Part shown: one piece after another, positions 1 through 7,769 of the stretch
Numbering within the stretch: position 1 is the stretch's first letter
Layout of the letters: each line of letters starts with the position of its first letter
NCBI GenBank assembly: GCA_034189325.1
Contig: JAXHUM010000066.1
Span: 1 to 50,144 of the forward strand
DNA length: 50,144 nucleotides
Origin: JAXHUM01 sp034189325
Lineage (GTDB): Bacteria > Desulfobacterota > DSM-4660 > Desulfatiglandales > Desulfatiglandaceae
Direction of reading: 5' to 3'
Notes under the pieces: generated by a model
The model's input: the letters and a program-made list of their open reading frames with translations, nothing else
Told to the model about the DNA's origin: nothing
The model's database searches: none
Program-made: the position numbers and the translations under genes

Positions 1-509
1 TTGTGAAAATAAGGGCCCTGAATCAGCCGGTCATCGCTGCTGTCAGAGGCCCCGCCATGGGGGCGGGTTGCGATTTGGCCCTTGTGGCGGACATGAGAAT
101 CGTCACAGAGGATGCCAAGTTTTCTGAGGCCTATGTACGGGTGGGGATCCCGCCCGATTCCGGCGGAACCTATCTCCTACCGAGACTCATAGGAATTGCG
201 AGGGCCAGTGAAATGCTTTTTACAGACAGGGCGGTGGACGCACAAGAGGCCTTGAGGATCGGGCTGGTGAATATGGTGGTCACATCGGATGAGTTGGAAA
301 AGGTTGTCGCAGATATTGCGGGGGCCATTGCCAAGGGTCCGAAAATGGCCATAGGCATGATAAAAAGGGCGATTTACAGAAGTCAATACAAAAGCCTGGA
401 AACGGAGCTTGAACAGATTGCCTCTGATGTAAGCATTTGTGCCGTTACAGACGATGTCAAAGAGGGGATCGCCGCTTTTAACGAAAAGAGGGCTCCGGTC
501 TTCAAATGA
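1..509 (+). CDS. Enoyl-CoA hydratase/isomerase (crotonase) family, 3' part
   Basis: The reading frame is open from the window edge to a TGA at 507-509. The true start lies upstream: only 168 residues are present where crotonases have about 260. The oxyanion-hole segment (residues 16-25, GPAMGAGCDL) and the family signature around GIPPDSGGTYLLPR (48-61) are clear. Crotonases hydrate or isomerise acyl-CoA thioesters in beta-oxidation-like routes. The first catalytic Glu of classical hydratases (after GAGC) is Asp here, and the second Glu position is Tyr44. The Asp of PDSGG (residue 52) is kept, as in PaaG-type isomerases, so isomerase or specialised hydratase activity is as likely as plain hydration. 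A CaiB-family gene follows after 59 bp, suggesting one acyl-CoA operon. The family is certain; the substrate is unknown. Confidence 0.9.
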   Translation, partial: VKIRALNQPVIAAVRGPAMGAGCDLALVADMRIVTEDAKFSEAYVRVGIPPDSGGTYLLPRLIGIARASEMLFTDRAVDAQEALRIGLVNMVVTSDELEKVVADIAGAIAKGPKMAIGMIKRAIYRSQYKSLETELEQIASDVSICAVTDDVKEGIAAFNEKRAPVFK

Positions 510-568
510 TACAATCTCGTTGACAGGGAGATTTTGGGTTAACAACAATATCTATGGAGTGAACGATT

Positions 569-1705
569 ATGTTGGCGTTGGATAGCGTAAAAGTGCTTGA
601 TATGGCTTACCAGTACCCTGGTCCTTATTGCTCAATGATTCTTGCTGACCTGGGCGCGGATGTTCTTAAGGTGGAAGTCCCCGGTCTGGGAGATCCGGCG
701 CGGCAGTGGTATCCTTTTTTCGGCGGCATCAACCGGAACAAGAAAAGCATGTCATTAAATTTGAAGTCCCGTGAGGGAAAGGAGATCCTATACAAGCTTG
801 TGAAGGAGTATGATGTCTTCATGGAGGGATTCAGACCGGGCGTGGCCGAGCGATTGGAGATAGATTATGAGAAGTTGAAGTCGATCAGGGACGACATAAT
901 TTACTGCTCCATATCAGGATATGGACAGCAGGGCCCCTATCGCGATCTCCCAGGACATGATGTGAACTATCAGGCTGTCGCAGGGATGTTGAACTGCTTT
1001 GATGACGGTAAGGGAGGCGTGGTCCTGCCTCAGGTCGCTATCGGCGATCTCTCAAGCGGCATGTTTGCGGTTATAGGCATATTGACCTCCCTCCTTGTGA
1101 AGAACAAAGTCGGAATAGGACAATACATCGACATATCCATGCTCGATGGTCTGGTTTCATGGATGGGGACTATCCTTGCCATGGATGCGGCCCGGCTGGA
1201 AACTCCTGTGGGAGGCGACCCGGGATACGGCATTTTTGAGACAAAAGACGGCAAGCGATTGGCCCTTGGTATAGCCTTCGAAGACTGGTTCTGGCAGAAT
1301 CTCTGTAGGGAACTCAACCTTGAGGAGTATTCCGGTTGGAACCTGAAACAACGGATAGAGAAAAAAGAAGAGATAACAAAACGATTAAAGGAAAAATTTG
1401 CCCTGAAAGATCGTGATGAATGGTTCCAAAGGCTTTCCAAGGCAAACATCCCAATCGCACCTGCCCTATCCGTCTCAGAGGTCCGTGAAGATCCTCAGGT
1501 CCTCTTTCGGGGGATGGTTGCAGAGGTAAAGGATACGGCGGGAAAGGTCGTAACGCAGCCGGGTGTTCCTCTGAAGCTCTCTGAGACTCCCGGGACCATA
1601 AGAAAAGGCGCCCCTCTCCTGGGTGAACACACGGATGAGGTCTTGAAATCACTGGGCTATGACGAGGGGACGATTAAAAAGTTGAAAGAGGAGGGCACGG
1701 TTTGA
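569..1705 (+). CDS. CaiB/BaiF family protein, alpha-methylacyl-CoA racemase-like
   Basis: The 378-residue product is normal for class III CoA-transferases and 2-methylacyl-CoA racemases. The N-terminal fold is typical: LDMAYQYPGPYCSMILADLGADVLK at 10-34, with a CoA-binding Rossmann part. His130 (in PGHDVNY), Asp160 (in AIGDLSSGM) and Glu238 (in IAFEDW) sit at the positions of the catalytic His/Asp/Glu of mycobacterial methylacyl-CoA racemase. The His-Asp spacing of 30 also matches. Asp160 is equally the nucleophile position of formyl- and carnitinyl-CoA transferases, so both activities remain possible. The ATG at 569 follows a weak TGGAGTGA element. It lies 59 bp after the crotonase and probably shares its transcript. 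The role would be 2-methyl-branched acyl-CoA handling or CoA transfer; the substrate cannot be read from the sequence. Confidence 0.85.
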   Translation: MLALDSVKVLDMAYQYPGPYCSMILADLGADVLKVEVPGLGDPARQWYPFFGGINRNKKSMSLNLKSREGKEILYKLVKEYDVFMEGFRPGVAERLEIDYEKLKSIRDDIIYCSISGYGQQGPYRDLPGHDVNYQAVAGMLNCFDDGKGGVVLPQVAIGDLSSGMFAVIGILTSLLVKNKVGIGQYIDISMLDGLVSWMGTILAMDAARLETPVGGDPGYGIFETKDGKRLALGIAFEDWFWQNLCRELNLEEYSGWNLKQRIEKKEEITKRLKEKFALKDRDEWFQRLSKANIPIAPALSVSEVREDPQVLFRGMVAEVKDTAGKVVTQPGVPLKLSETPGTIRKGAPLLGEHTDEVLKSLGYDEGTIKKLKEEGTV

Positions 1706-1787
1706 GAAGTGCTCCTCTTCCGTGACCCACAAAACACCTGTGAAGCTGTAAATAGGGTGATGTTTTCTGATTTCTAAAGGAGTTACA

Positions 1788-2297
1788 GTGACTGGAAACA
1801 TGAAGTTCAAAAGGACCCATGACATAGAGATGGACATGAATGATGATCAGACCATCACCATTTCATCCTCTCTTCATGATATGCTTGAAGGGGAGGTTAT
1901 GCACGATCTGGAGTTGAAGATGGTCATATCCAAGGATACGGCGGAGATTATATCCATCGACGGGAAGATCCATACGCCCGATTATCTCAACTGCCAGGAG
2001 GCGCTGGAGGGCCTAAGAGACCTGGAAGGCATGAACTTTGCCAAAGGATTCAAGAAGGTGGTATTATCCCTGATGGGTGGTGTCAAAGGCTGCTTTCACT
2101 TCAATAACATGTTGGTACAGGTGGGTGCCTCTGCAATGGTCTCTCGCGTCTTTAAAACAAAGGAGGGCATCAAGAAATATAAAGATTGGGTGAAGCGGTG
2201 CAAGAAAAATCCTGACAGTGTAGCGGACAATATCGAATACCGGCTGCAACAGGTCCCTGAGCTGACGAACACCTGCCATGTTTGCCGCTATAGGTAG
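1788..2297 (+). CDS. DUF2889 family protein
   Basis: The protein has 169 residues and starts at a GTG (1788) five bases after AAAGGAG. It matches my memory of the DUF2889 family: an N-terminal beta region with the motif RTHDIEMDM, a central CQEALEGLRDLEGMNFAKGF helix segment (residues 63-83), and a GCFHFNNML motif (101-109). A Cys pair, CHVC, lies near the C-terminus. DUF2889 proteins often sit among acyl-CoA or aromatic-degradation genes, but I know of no established biochemical function. There is no signal peptide, so it is probably cytoplasmic. It lies 82 bp downstream of the CaiB-family gene on the same strand. The function is unknown and the family assignment is by pattern memory. Confidence 0.75.
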   Translation: MTGNMKFKRTHDIEMDMNDDQTITISSSLHDMLEGEVMHDLELKMVISKDTAEIISIDGKIHTPDYLNCQEALEGLRDLEGMNFAKGFKKVVLSLMGGVKGCFHFNNMLVQVGASAMVSRVFKTKEGIKKYKDWVKRCKKNPDSVADNIEYRLQQVPELTNTCHVCRYR

Positions 2298-2376
2298 GGG
2301 CGGGCGTTCTCTATCGGTCGTGAGACGAGGCCTTAACCTTGTCAGATAGTCCTCCCCGATCTGAGAGTCCGATGCC

Positions 2377-3564
2377 TTATGTTGACATGATGCCCGAGAT
2401 GGTCCGTGCCACTTTCTTGAGGTTCTCCAGACTGTCGGCGGGCAGGAAATAATCGACGTAAGGGAGGGCCACCTGCATGCCGTGACAGACCGGTCGATAA
2501 TCGGGGTTGCCCGCGAGGGGATTCAGCCAGACAACAGAGTCCGCCTTTTGATTTATAAGGGCCATCTCCCTCCTCAAGAGTTCCTTGGCCCCGAGGTCCC
2601 AGCCGTCGCTCAATATGACAACGACCGTTCTCCTGGTGAGGAGCTTTTGCCCATAGGTCTCGGTGAACTGGTGGAGGGAAAAGCCGATCTTTGTTCCCCC
2701 GGACCAGTCAGGGACGTCCTTGGCGATTAATTCAAGGGCCTGGTCAATAGTGAGATGATGGAGCATAAAGGTGAGGCGCGCCAATGACGTTGAAAATGCG
2801 AATACCTCGGCCTTGGGCCCGACGCCTCGAAGTCCCAATACCAGCGGCATGACAAACCGGATGTATCGATCCATGGAACCGCTGACATCGGTTAAGACCA
2901 CCAGTTTCTTAAGCCGTCTCTTCCTTTTCCTGTAGAAGAGTTCCATAGGGATGCCGCCACTCTTGAAACTCTTTCTCATGACGCGGCGGAAATCGATATC
3001 GCTATGGCGACGGCCCCTTGTCCGGCGGCGCGACGGGGAGATCTTAAACGAGGCGGTGATCCTTTTCAAGGCGAGTTGTGCGGTCTTTATGTCTGCATCG
3101 TCGAACCTTGAGAGATCTTTCTTTTCGACCATGGAGACCGGGCTGTAGGCGATTCCTTCGAGCCACTCCTTCTGATGGAGGTCTATCTCTCCATCCGACA
3201 TTTCCGCATTGGGATGGGGGCTTATTGTGGTCGTTTCATGCGGGCCCTCCTTAGGCTGTTTTTCCTTCTTGTTATCTACCTGCTCAACATCCCCTTTGAA
3301 CCTGCCCCAGAATTGGTTAAAGAGTTCATCGAAGCGGGACCACTCCAGGTCGGTCTTGGCCAGAGTCGCCCTGAGGGTGGCCATAAAATCCTCGTTTTTG
3401 GCGATGTCGATCTGTTGAAGGCCCTGAAGGGCATCGTGAATACTACTCTGAAACAGGGTATAACCGTTGTCTTTGAGGAAATCACCGAATCGGATGACCC
3501 AACCGACCAGGCCAGCGCGTCCATCGTCCCCTGATATATCAAATATAGGCTGCTTTACGGTCAC
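2377..3564 (-). CDS. VWA domain-containing protein, CoxE-like
   Basis: The protein has 395 residues and starts at a GTG (3564) that overlaps the 3' end of the MoxR-type gene by 26 bp, implying translational coupling. Residues 1-180 are helical and variable with a low-complexity charged stretch (95-125). Residues 183-215 are very basic (RRTRGRRHSD, YRKRKRRLKK). A von Willebrand factor A domain follows, with a complete metal-ion-dependent adhesion site: Asp226-x-Ser228-x-Ser230, Thr291 and Asp320. This layout matches CoxE/YehP-like VWA proteins, which work with a MoxR-type AAA+ ATPase to remodel or activate a client enzyme, as CoxD/CoxE do in CO dehydrogenase maturation. The client is not evident here; no molybdenum hydroxylase or methanol-dehydrogenase-like gene lies nearby. 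It is presumably cytoplasmic, as there is no signal peptide. Confidence 0.88.
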   Translation of the reverse strand: MTVKQPIFDISGDDGRAGLVGWVIRFGDFLKDNGYTLFQSSIHDALQGLQQIDIAKNEDFMATLRATLAKTDLEWSRFDELFNQFWGRFKGDVEQVDNKKEKQPKEGPHETTTISPHPNAEMSDGEIDLHQKEWLEGIAYSPVSMVEKKDLSRFDDADIKTAQLALKRITASFKISPSRRRTRGRRHSDIDFRRVMRKSFKSGGIPMELFYRKRKRRLKKLVVLTDVSGSMDRYIRFVMPLVLGLRGVGPKAEVFAFSTSLARLTFMLHHLTIDQALELIAKDVPDWSGGTKIGFSLHQFTETYGQKLLTRRTVVVILSDGWDLGAKELLRREMALINQKADSVVWLNPLAGNPDYRPVCHGMQVALPYVDYFLPADSLENLKKVARTISGIMST

Positions 3565-4480
3565 TATCCGACCAGATCTCCTCTCTGAATTTGTCGATAT
3601 CTTCCCGGTATTTGAGGATACATCCGATAGTCTCCGTCACCACCTGCTCGTCGAGGTGTCTTTTGTGCATCGCCATGAGGGCCTGACCCCAGTCGAGGGT
3701 CTCGGAGACACCCGGTCTCTTCATGAGATCTTCCTCCCGGACCTTTTGTATAAACCCTGTGATCTGCTTGGCGAAATCGGACTCAATCCCCGGAAGTCGC
3801 TTCATAATAATCATGTACTCCTTTTCAAAGGAGGGATAGTCAATCCAGTGGTAGAGGCATCGTCGTTTCAGGGCGTCGTGGACGTCGCGGGTTCGGTTGG
3901 AGGTAATGACGACGAGGGGTCTTTTCTTCGCTTGGATAGTCCCGATTTCGGGGATCGTGATCTGGAAGTCGGCAAGGACCTCTAGGAGAAAGGCCTCAAA
4001 CTCCTCATCTGAACGATCAATCTCATCAATGAGGAGAACCGGGGTCTTCTCCTCCGACCTCAAGATCGCCTCCAGAAGGGGCCGCTTAATAAGAAAATCG
4101 GGGCTGTAAATGATTTTTTCAATCTCATCCTTCGCCGTGTTATCCTGCCCCTCCAATCTCATGCGGAGGATCTGTTTAGGGTAATTCCACTCATAGAGGG
4201 ATGTAGAGGCGTCAAGCCCCTCATAACACTGGAGCCGGATAAGGTCCGAGCCTAACATTCGGGACAAGACGACCGCGATTTCCGTTTTGCCGACACCAGG
4301 CTCCCCTTCAAGAAAGATCGGTTTTTCAATACAATCGGCCAGAAAAAGGACTGTGGCAAGAGCACGGTCTGCAACGTATCCGGCCTCCGAGAGTTCTTCA
4401 ATCAGCTGTTCGATAGATCCAAAATAATGTCCCAATACAATCTCCTTCTGATTCAATGAAAATCGGCTGAGAAGAGACAT
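3539..4480 (-). CDS. MoxR-family AAA+ ATPase
   Basis: The call uses the ATG at 4480, preceded by an AAGGGA Shine-Dalgarno element, giving 313 residues. An in-frame TTG at 4516 would add 12 residues. The AAA+ motifs are complete: Walker A GEPGVGKT (59-66), Walker B LLIDEID (149-155), sensor 1 Asn195 in VITSNRT, and the arginine-finger region LKRRC (205-209). The length and the motif phrasing match MoxR ATPases of the CoxD type. These are usually encoded directly before a VWA partner, as here. The pair likely acts as an ATP-driven chaperone for an unidentified metalloenzyme or complex. The divergent neighbour at 4604 suggests the promoter lies in 4481-4603. Confidence 0.9.
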   Translation of the reverse strand: MSLLSRFSLNQKEIVLGHYFGSIEQLIEELSEAGYVADRALATVLFLADCIEKPIFLEGEPGVGKTEIAVVLSRMLGSDLIRLQCYEGLDASTSLYEWNYPKQILRMRLEGQDNTAKDEIEKIIYSPDFLIKRPLLEAILRSEEKTPVLLIDEIDRSDEEFEAFLLEVLADFQITIPEIGTIQAKKRPLVVITSNRTRDVHDALKRRCLYHWIDYPSFEKEYMIIMKRLPGIESDFAKQITGFIQKVREEDLMKRPGVSETLDWGQALMAMHKRHLDEQVVTETIGCILKYREDIDKFREEIWSDSDRKAAYI

Positions 4481-4603
4481 TTGAAATCCCTTCGGCCCTG
4501 TGCTATAAATGCCCAACCTTTGCTTTTGGCCCTCGACCCGGTTGTGGGCGATATGATAAAAGGTACAGGAAGAATCATCCCAGCTAGGGTGCTGGAAGGA
4601 TCC

Positions 4604-4870
4604 ATGGCGGTTATGAAATCATCCAAGGCAAAAAAAAAATCCTCCTCTTCCCTTGAGAGGCGCCTTTCCGAGCTGGAGGAAGAGGCCGCTTCAAAGGGAA
4701 TTCGCGTGCGCTATGATCGCCTTGAGGCAGCAGGATTGAAGTTGAAAGGTGGGGTGTGCAAGGCAAATGGGGAATACCATCTGTTTATTGACAAACGTAG
4801 GTCAACAGCAGAAAAAATAGACACCATTCAAGACTGTCTCAATCAACCGCTTCCCAAAGACGTCGCATAA
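4604..4870 (+). CDS. Small conserved-looking protein of unknown function
   Basis: This 88-residue protein starts at ATG 4604, three bases after a GGAAGGA ribosome-binding site. The N-terminus is Lys/Ser-rich (MAVMKSSKAKKKSSSS), then comes an acidic helix (LERRLSELEEEAASKG). After it lies a compact segment with GIRVRYDRLEAAGLKLKGGVCKANGEYHLFIDKR, which reads like a small beta fold, and a helix ending QPLPKDVA. I do not recognise a named family. Similar short proteins, with a YDxLEAAGLxLKGGxCxxxGxxxLxIDxR pattern, seem common in deltaproteobacteria. There is no signal peptide or membrane segment. It is encoded divergently from the MoxR gene, 106 bp before the D,D-carboxypeptidase on the same strand. 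Confidence 0.6.
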   Translation: MAVMKSSKAKKKSSSSLERRLSELEEEAASKGIRVRYDRLEAAGLKLKGGVCKANGEYHLFIDKRRSTAEKIDTIQDCLNQPLPKDVA

Positions 4871-4976
4871 CGCCAGTGAGTATGACTATCAGTCCAAATT
4901 TAAAATGTCAATCAAGAGGGAGACTTGTACTCCTGAGACACCGGGCATGTCAGTTGCTCACATGGGTCACATTAAG

Positions 4977-6185
4977 ATGTTAAAGACTATAATCGTCAGG
5001 TCGATTATGGCCTCTGTCCTTTTTTTTACTGTCCTCCAACCGGGCATGTCAATTGCCGAAAAGGACCTTCCATGCATGCAGGGGATCACGCCCTCTGATT
5101 CTTTCCTGGTCGCAGATTTAGAGGGTCATATCCTCCTTAAAAAACATGAGAGACAAAAACGCATTCCCGCCTCAACGTTGAAGATTCTGACAGCCTTGGC
5201 GGCCCTCGATCATCTCGGGGCCTCTTACAGGTTCAAGACGGAATTCTACCTGGATGGAGAAGGGAATCTGAAAGTAAAGGGCTATGGCGATCCCCTTTTG
5301 ATCTCCGAAGTCTTGCAGGAGATAGCCACCCGGATCGCGCAAAAAATCGATGGCTTCAAGGATCTGATCCTGGATGACACTTATTTCGAGAGGGATATTA
5401 TTGTTCCAGGGCGTAAGCAGACGACAAACCCCTATGACGCCCCCCTCGGCGCATTGTGCGCCAATTTCAACACCATCTTCTTCTCTTCTGACCGCCAGGG
5501 GCGTCTTATCTCTGCTGAGCCGCAGACACCTCTGATTCCCTTTGCACGTCAAAAAATTAAAGAAATCGGAGAAAAAAGAGGACGTTATACCCTGTCTCAC
5601 GATTCCCGGGATATAACAGGATATTTTGGGAGACTCCTCCTCCATTTCCTGAAAAAAAGAGGGGTTCGATCAAGCGGCAAAGTTGGTGTCGGCAGGGTAA
5701 GGTCGAGTGACGAACTGCTTTATGCTTACCATTCCAGGTTTGACTTAAAGACCTTGCTCAGAAAAATGATGGAATATTCCAGCAACTTCATGGCTAATCA
5801 GGTCTTTGTCACCCTGGGAGCACACCAGTATGGACCTCCAGGCACTCTGGCAAAGGGGGTGCAGGTGGTTTCCGCCTACTCGAAAACAAAGCTCGGTCTG
5901 GATAATATTGTCATGGAGGAGGGATCGGGTATTTCAAGAAGAAATCAGCTGTCGGCACTGGACATGTGGCTTATTCTGAAGCGCTTCGCACCGCACAGGC
6001 ACATGCTCAACAGTAAAGGCGAGCTCACTTTCAAGACCGGCTCTCTCAGGGGTGTTCGGACGAGGGCCGGATACGTTCAGGTCCCAGATACCGCACCACA
6101 TTGTTTTGTGATTTTTCTTAACAGATCGGGTGGGGATATCGAGGCCCTTATGGATTGCGTGAAGCAGGCGGTCGCCGATCCATGA
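4977..6185 (+). CDS. dacB: D-alanyl-D-alanine carboxypeptidase/endopeptidase, PBP4 (S13) type
   Basis: This is a periplasmic penicillin-binding protein that trims or cuts peptidoglycan peptide cross-links. From ATG 4977 it has 402 residues with a signal peptide (hydrophobic 10-21, likely cleavage after MSIA at 27). The three S13 active-site motifs are present: Ser66-Thr-Leu-Lys69, Ser268-Ser-Asn270 and Lys353-Thr-Gly355. It is somewhat short for the family because the insert domain after SxxK is reduced. The start is uncertain: in-frame ATGs also occur at 4905, 4947 and 4962, and none has a convincing Shine-Dalgarno. 4977 gives the best signal peptide. The gene ends 19 bp before the bidirectional terminator at 6204-6239. 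The wider window also holds the elongation machinery (PBP2, RodA, MreBCD). Confidence 0.9.
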   Translation: MLKTIIVRSIMASVLFFTVLQPGMSIAEKDLPCMQGITPSDSFLVADLEGHILLKKHERQKRIPASTLKILTALAALDHLGASYRFKTEFYLDGEGNLKVKGYGDPLLISEVLQEIATRIAQKIDGFKDLILDDTYFERDIIVPGRKQTTNPYDAPLGALCANFNTIFFSSDRQGRLISAEPQTPLIPFARQKIKEIGEKRGRYTLSHDSRDITGYFGRLLLHFLKKRGVRSSGKVGVGRVRSSDELLYAYHSRFDLKTLLRKMMEYSSNFMANQVFVTLGAHQYGPPGTLAKGVQVVSAYSKTKLGLDNIVMEEGSGISRRNQLSALDMWLILKRFAPHRHMLNSKGELTFKTGSLRGVRTRAGYVQVPDTAPHCFVIFLNRSGGDIEALMDCVKQAVADP

Positions 6186-6203
6186 ATCCTCAAGCAGGAT
6201 GCA

Positions 6204-6239
6204 AAAAAAACCCCCTGCGGTGAAATAGGGGGTTTTTTT
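6204..6239. terminator. Bidirectional Rho-independent terminator
   Basis: An A-run and CCCCC (to 6215) pair with GGGGG and a T-run (6228-6239) around a 12-base loop. The element reads as a stem followed by Ts on the plus strand and also on the minus strand. It sits between the convergent carboxypeptidase gene (stop 6185) and the NfnB-like gene (stop 6262), so it can serve both. Confidence 0.9.
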
Positions 6240-6261
6240 CAGCTTATCAGGTTGAAATGCT

Positions 6262-7674
6262 TTACCATCCTATTGTGAGGTATTGGTGTATGGAATCGGA
6301 GGCCATTCTTCCGGCGCCCATAGCCAGAATCACTGTTGCCTGCCCGGTTACGATATCTCCACCGGCCCATACCCCCCTTTTGGTTGTCTTGCCCGTCTCT
6401 TCTTCCGCAATGATGTAGGACCACTGATTGAGCTTGATGTCGGGTGTGGCCTTGGTCAAGAGGGGATTGGCCCCTGCGCCCACAGCAATGACCGCAAGGT
6501 CGCAGTCCAGCTGAAAATCAGAACCCTCAATGGTGATGGGACGGCGTCGACCCGATTCATCCGGTTCGCCCAGTTCCATCTGCAGGCATTTAACCCCTGT
6601 CAATCGTCCGTTTTCATCCCCCACAAAACGGGTGGGCGCAGTGAGAAGGTGGAACTCTATCCCCTCCTCTTCCGCGTGATGGATCTCCGCTGCTCTGGCG
6701 GGCATCTCCTCTCTCGATCGGCGATAGACGATCCGTACCCTGTCGGCTCCTAATCGCATGGCAGTACGCGCAGAATCCATTGCCACGTTTCCGGCGCCAA
6801 AAACAACCACATCTTTTCCTCGCGCTATGGGAGTATCGTACTCCGGGAAGAGATAGGCCTTCATAAGATTGGCCCTCGTCAAATACTCATTGGCGGAATA
6901 GATGCCTATTAGGTTTTCTCCAGGGATATTCAAAAAGCGGGGGAGTCCGGCACCCACCCCCACATAGATGGCATCATAGCCCTGCTCGAAAAGTTCATCA
7001 AGAGAAACGGTCCTTCCCACGACCATATTGCATTCCAGTTTTACACCAAGTCTTTCAAGGAAGTTGACCTCTGAGTAGACAATTTCTTTGGGCAGCCTGA
7101 ATTCGGGGATTCCATAGACAAGGACCCCACCCGGCTTATGGAAGGCCTCAAAGACCGTAACTTCATGCCCTTTCAATATAAGATCCCCCGCAACGGTCAG
7201 TCCGGAGGGGCCGGACCCCACCACGGCGACCCTTTTGCCGGTAGGAGGGCTTTTGGGTGGGAGTTCCCCTGTTCCATGTTCTCTCTCCAGATCAGAGACA
7301 AAACGTTCGAGATTTCCAATCGCTACAGGGTCTCCTTTTTTCCCGAGGATACAGGCCCCCTCACACTGAATTTCCTGAGGGCACACCCTGCCGCAAACAG
7401 CAGGGAGGGCATTTTTCTGCCATATTCTTCGGACTGCTTTTGTGAATTCTCCCTCCTTGATTTCCTTGATAAAACCGGGGATATCAACAGAGACCGGACA
7501 TTCATCAATGCATGCCGGTTTCTTGCACTGGAGGCACCTCTCCGCCTCCTTCATTGCCAGTTCTTTCGTGTATCCAAAAGGGACTTCTTCAAAATTCCTT
7601 TTTCTAACTTCAGACTCCTGTTCAGGCATGGGTTGCCTTGGTATTTTTTCCTTTTTTGCTGATTTTTCCGCCAT
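6262..7674 (-). CDS. NfnB/SudA-type flavoprotein (NADPH:ferredoxin oxidoreductase, glutamate-synthase small-subunit family)
   Basis: The start chosen is ATG 7674 with AGGGAGG eight bases upstream, giving 470 residues. Two N-terminal [4Fe-4S] sets are visible: Cys47, 50, 55, 59 and Cys94, 98, 104, 108. An FAD-binding GSGPSG (153-158) follows, then a second dinucleotide site, VVFGAGNVAMDSA. The fold is that of glutamate synthase beta subunits. The gene directly before it (7770-8609) encodes the partner alpha subunit, which points to NfnAB (formerly sulfide dehydrogenase SudAB). That enzyme reversibly couples NADPH oxidation to NAD+ and ferredoxin reduction by flavin-based electron bifurcation. 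No large GltB subunit is encoded nearby, arguing against true glutamate synthase. It is cytoplasmic, shares an operon with nfnA (95 bp gap) and ends at the 6204-6239 terminator. Confidence 0.88.
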   Translation of the reverse strand: MAEKSAKKEKIPRQPMPEQESEVRKRNFEEVPFGYTKELAMKEAERCLQCKKPACIDECPVSVDIPGFIKEIKEGEFTKAVRRIWQKNALPAVCGRVCPQEIQCEGACILGKKGDPVAIGNLERFVSDLEREHGTGELPPKSPPTGKRVAVVGSGPSGLTVAGDLILKGHEVTVFEAFHKPGGVLVYGIPEFRLPKEIVYSEVNFLERLGVKLECNMVVGRTVSLDELFEQGYDAIYVGVGAGLPRFLNIPGENLIGIYSANEYLTRANLMKAYLFPEYDTPIARGKDVVVFGAGNVAMDSARTAMRLGADRVRIVYRRSREEMPARAAEIHHAEEEGIEFHLLTAPTRFVGDENGRLTGVKCLQMELGEPDESGRRRPITIEGSDFQLDCDLAVIAVGAGANPLLTKATPDIKLNQWSYIIAEEETGKTTKRGVWAGGDIVTGQATVILAMGAGRMASDSIHQYLTIGW

Positions 7675-7769
7675 TCTGTTCATCCTCCCTAGCAACTTTT
7701 ACTGGCGCGAATATTCATGTATCGGGTCATCAATTTGTCAATCCACTCAAGCGGCCATGGCCGGTCCAG

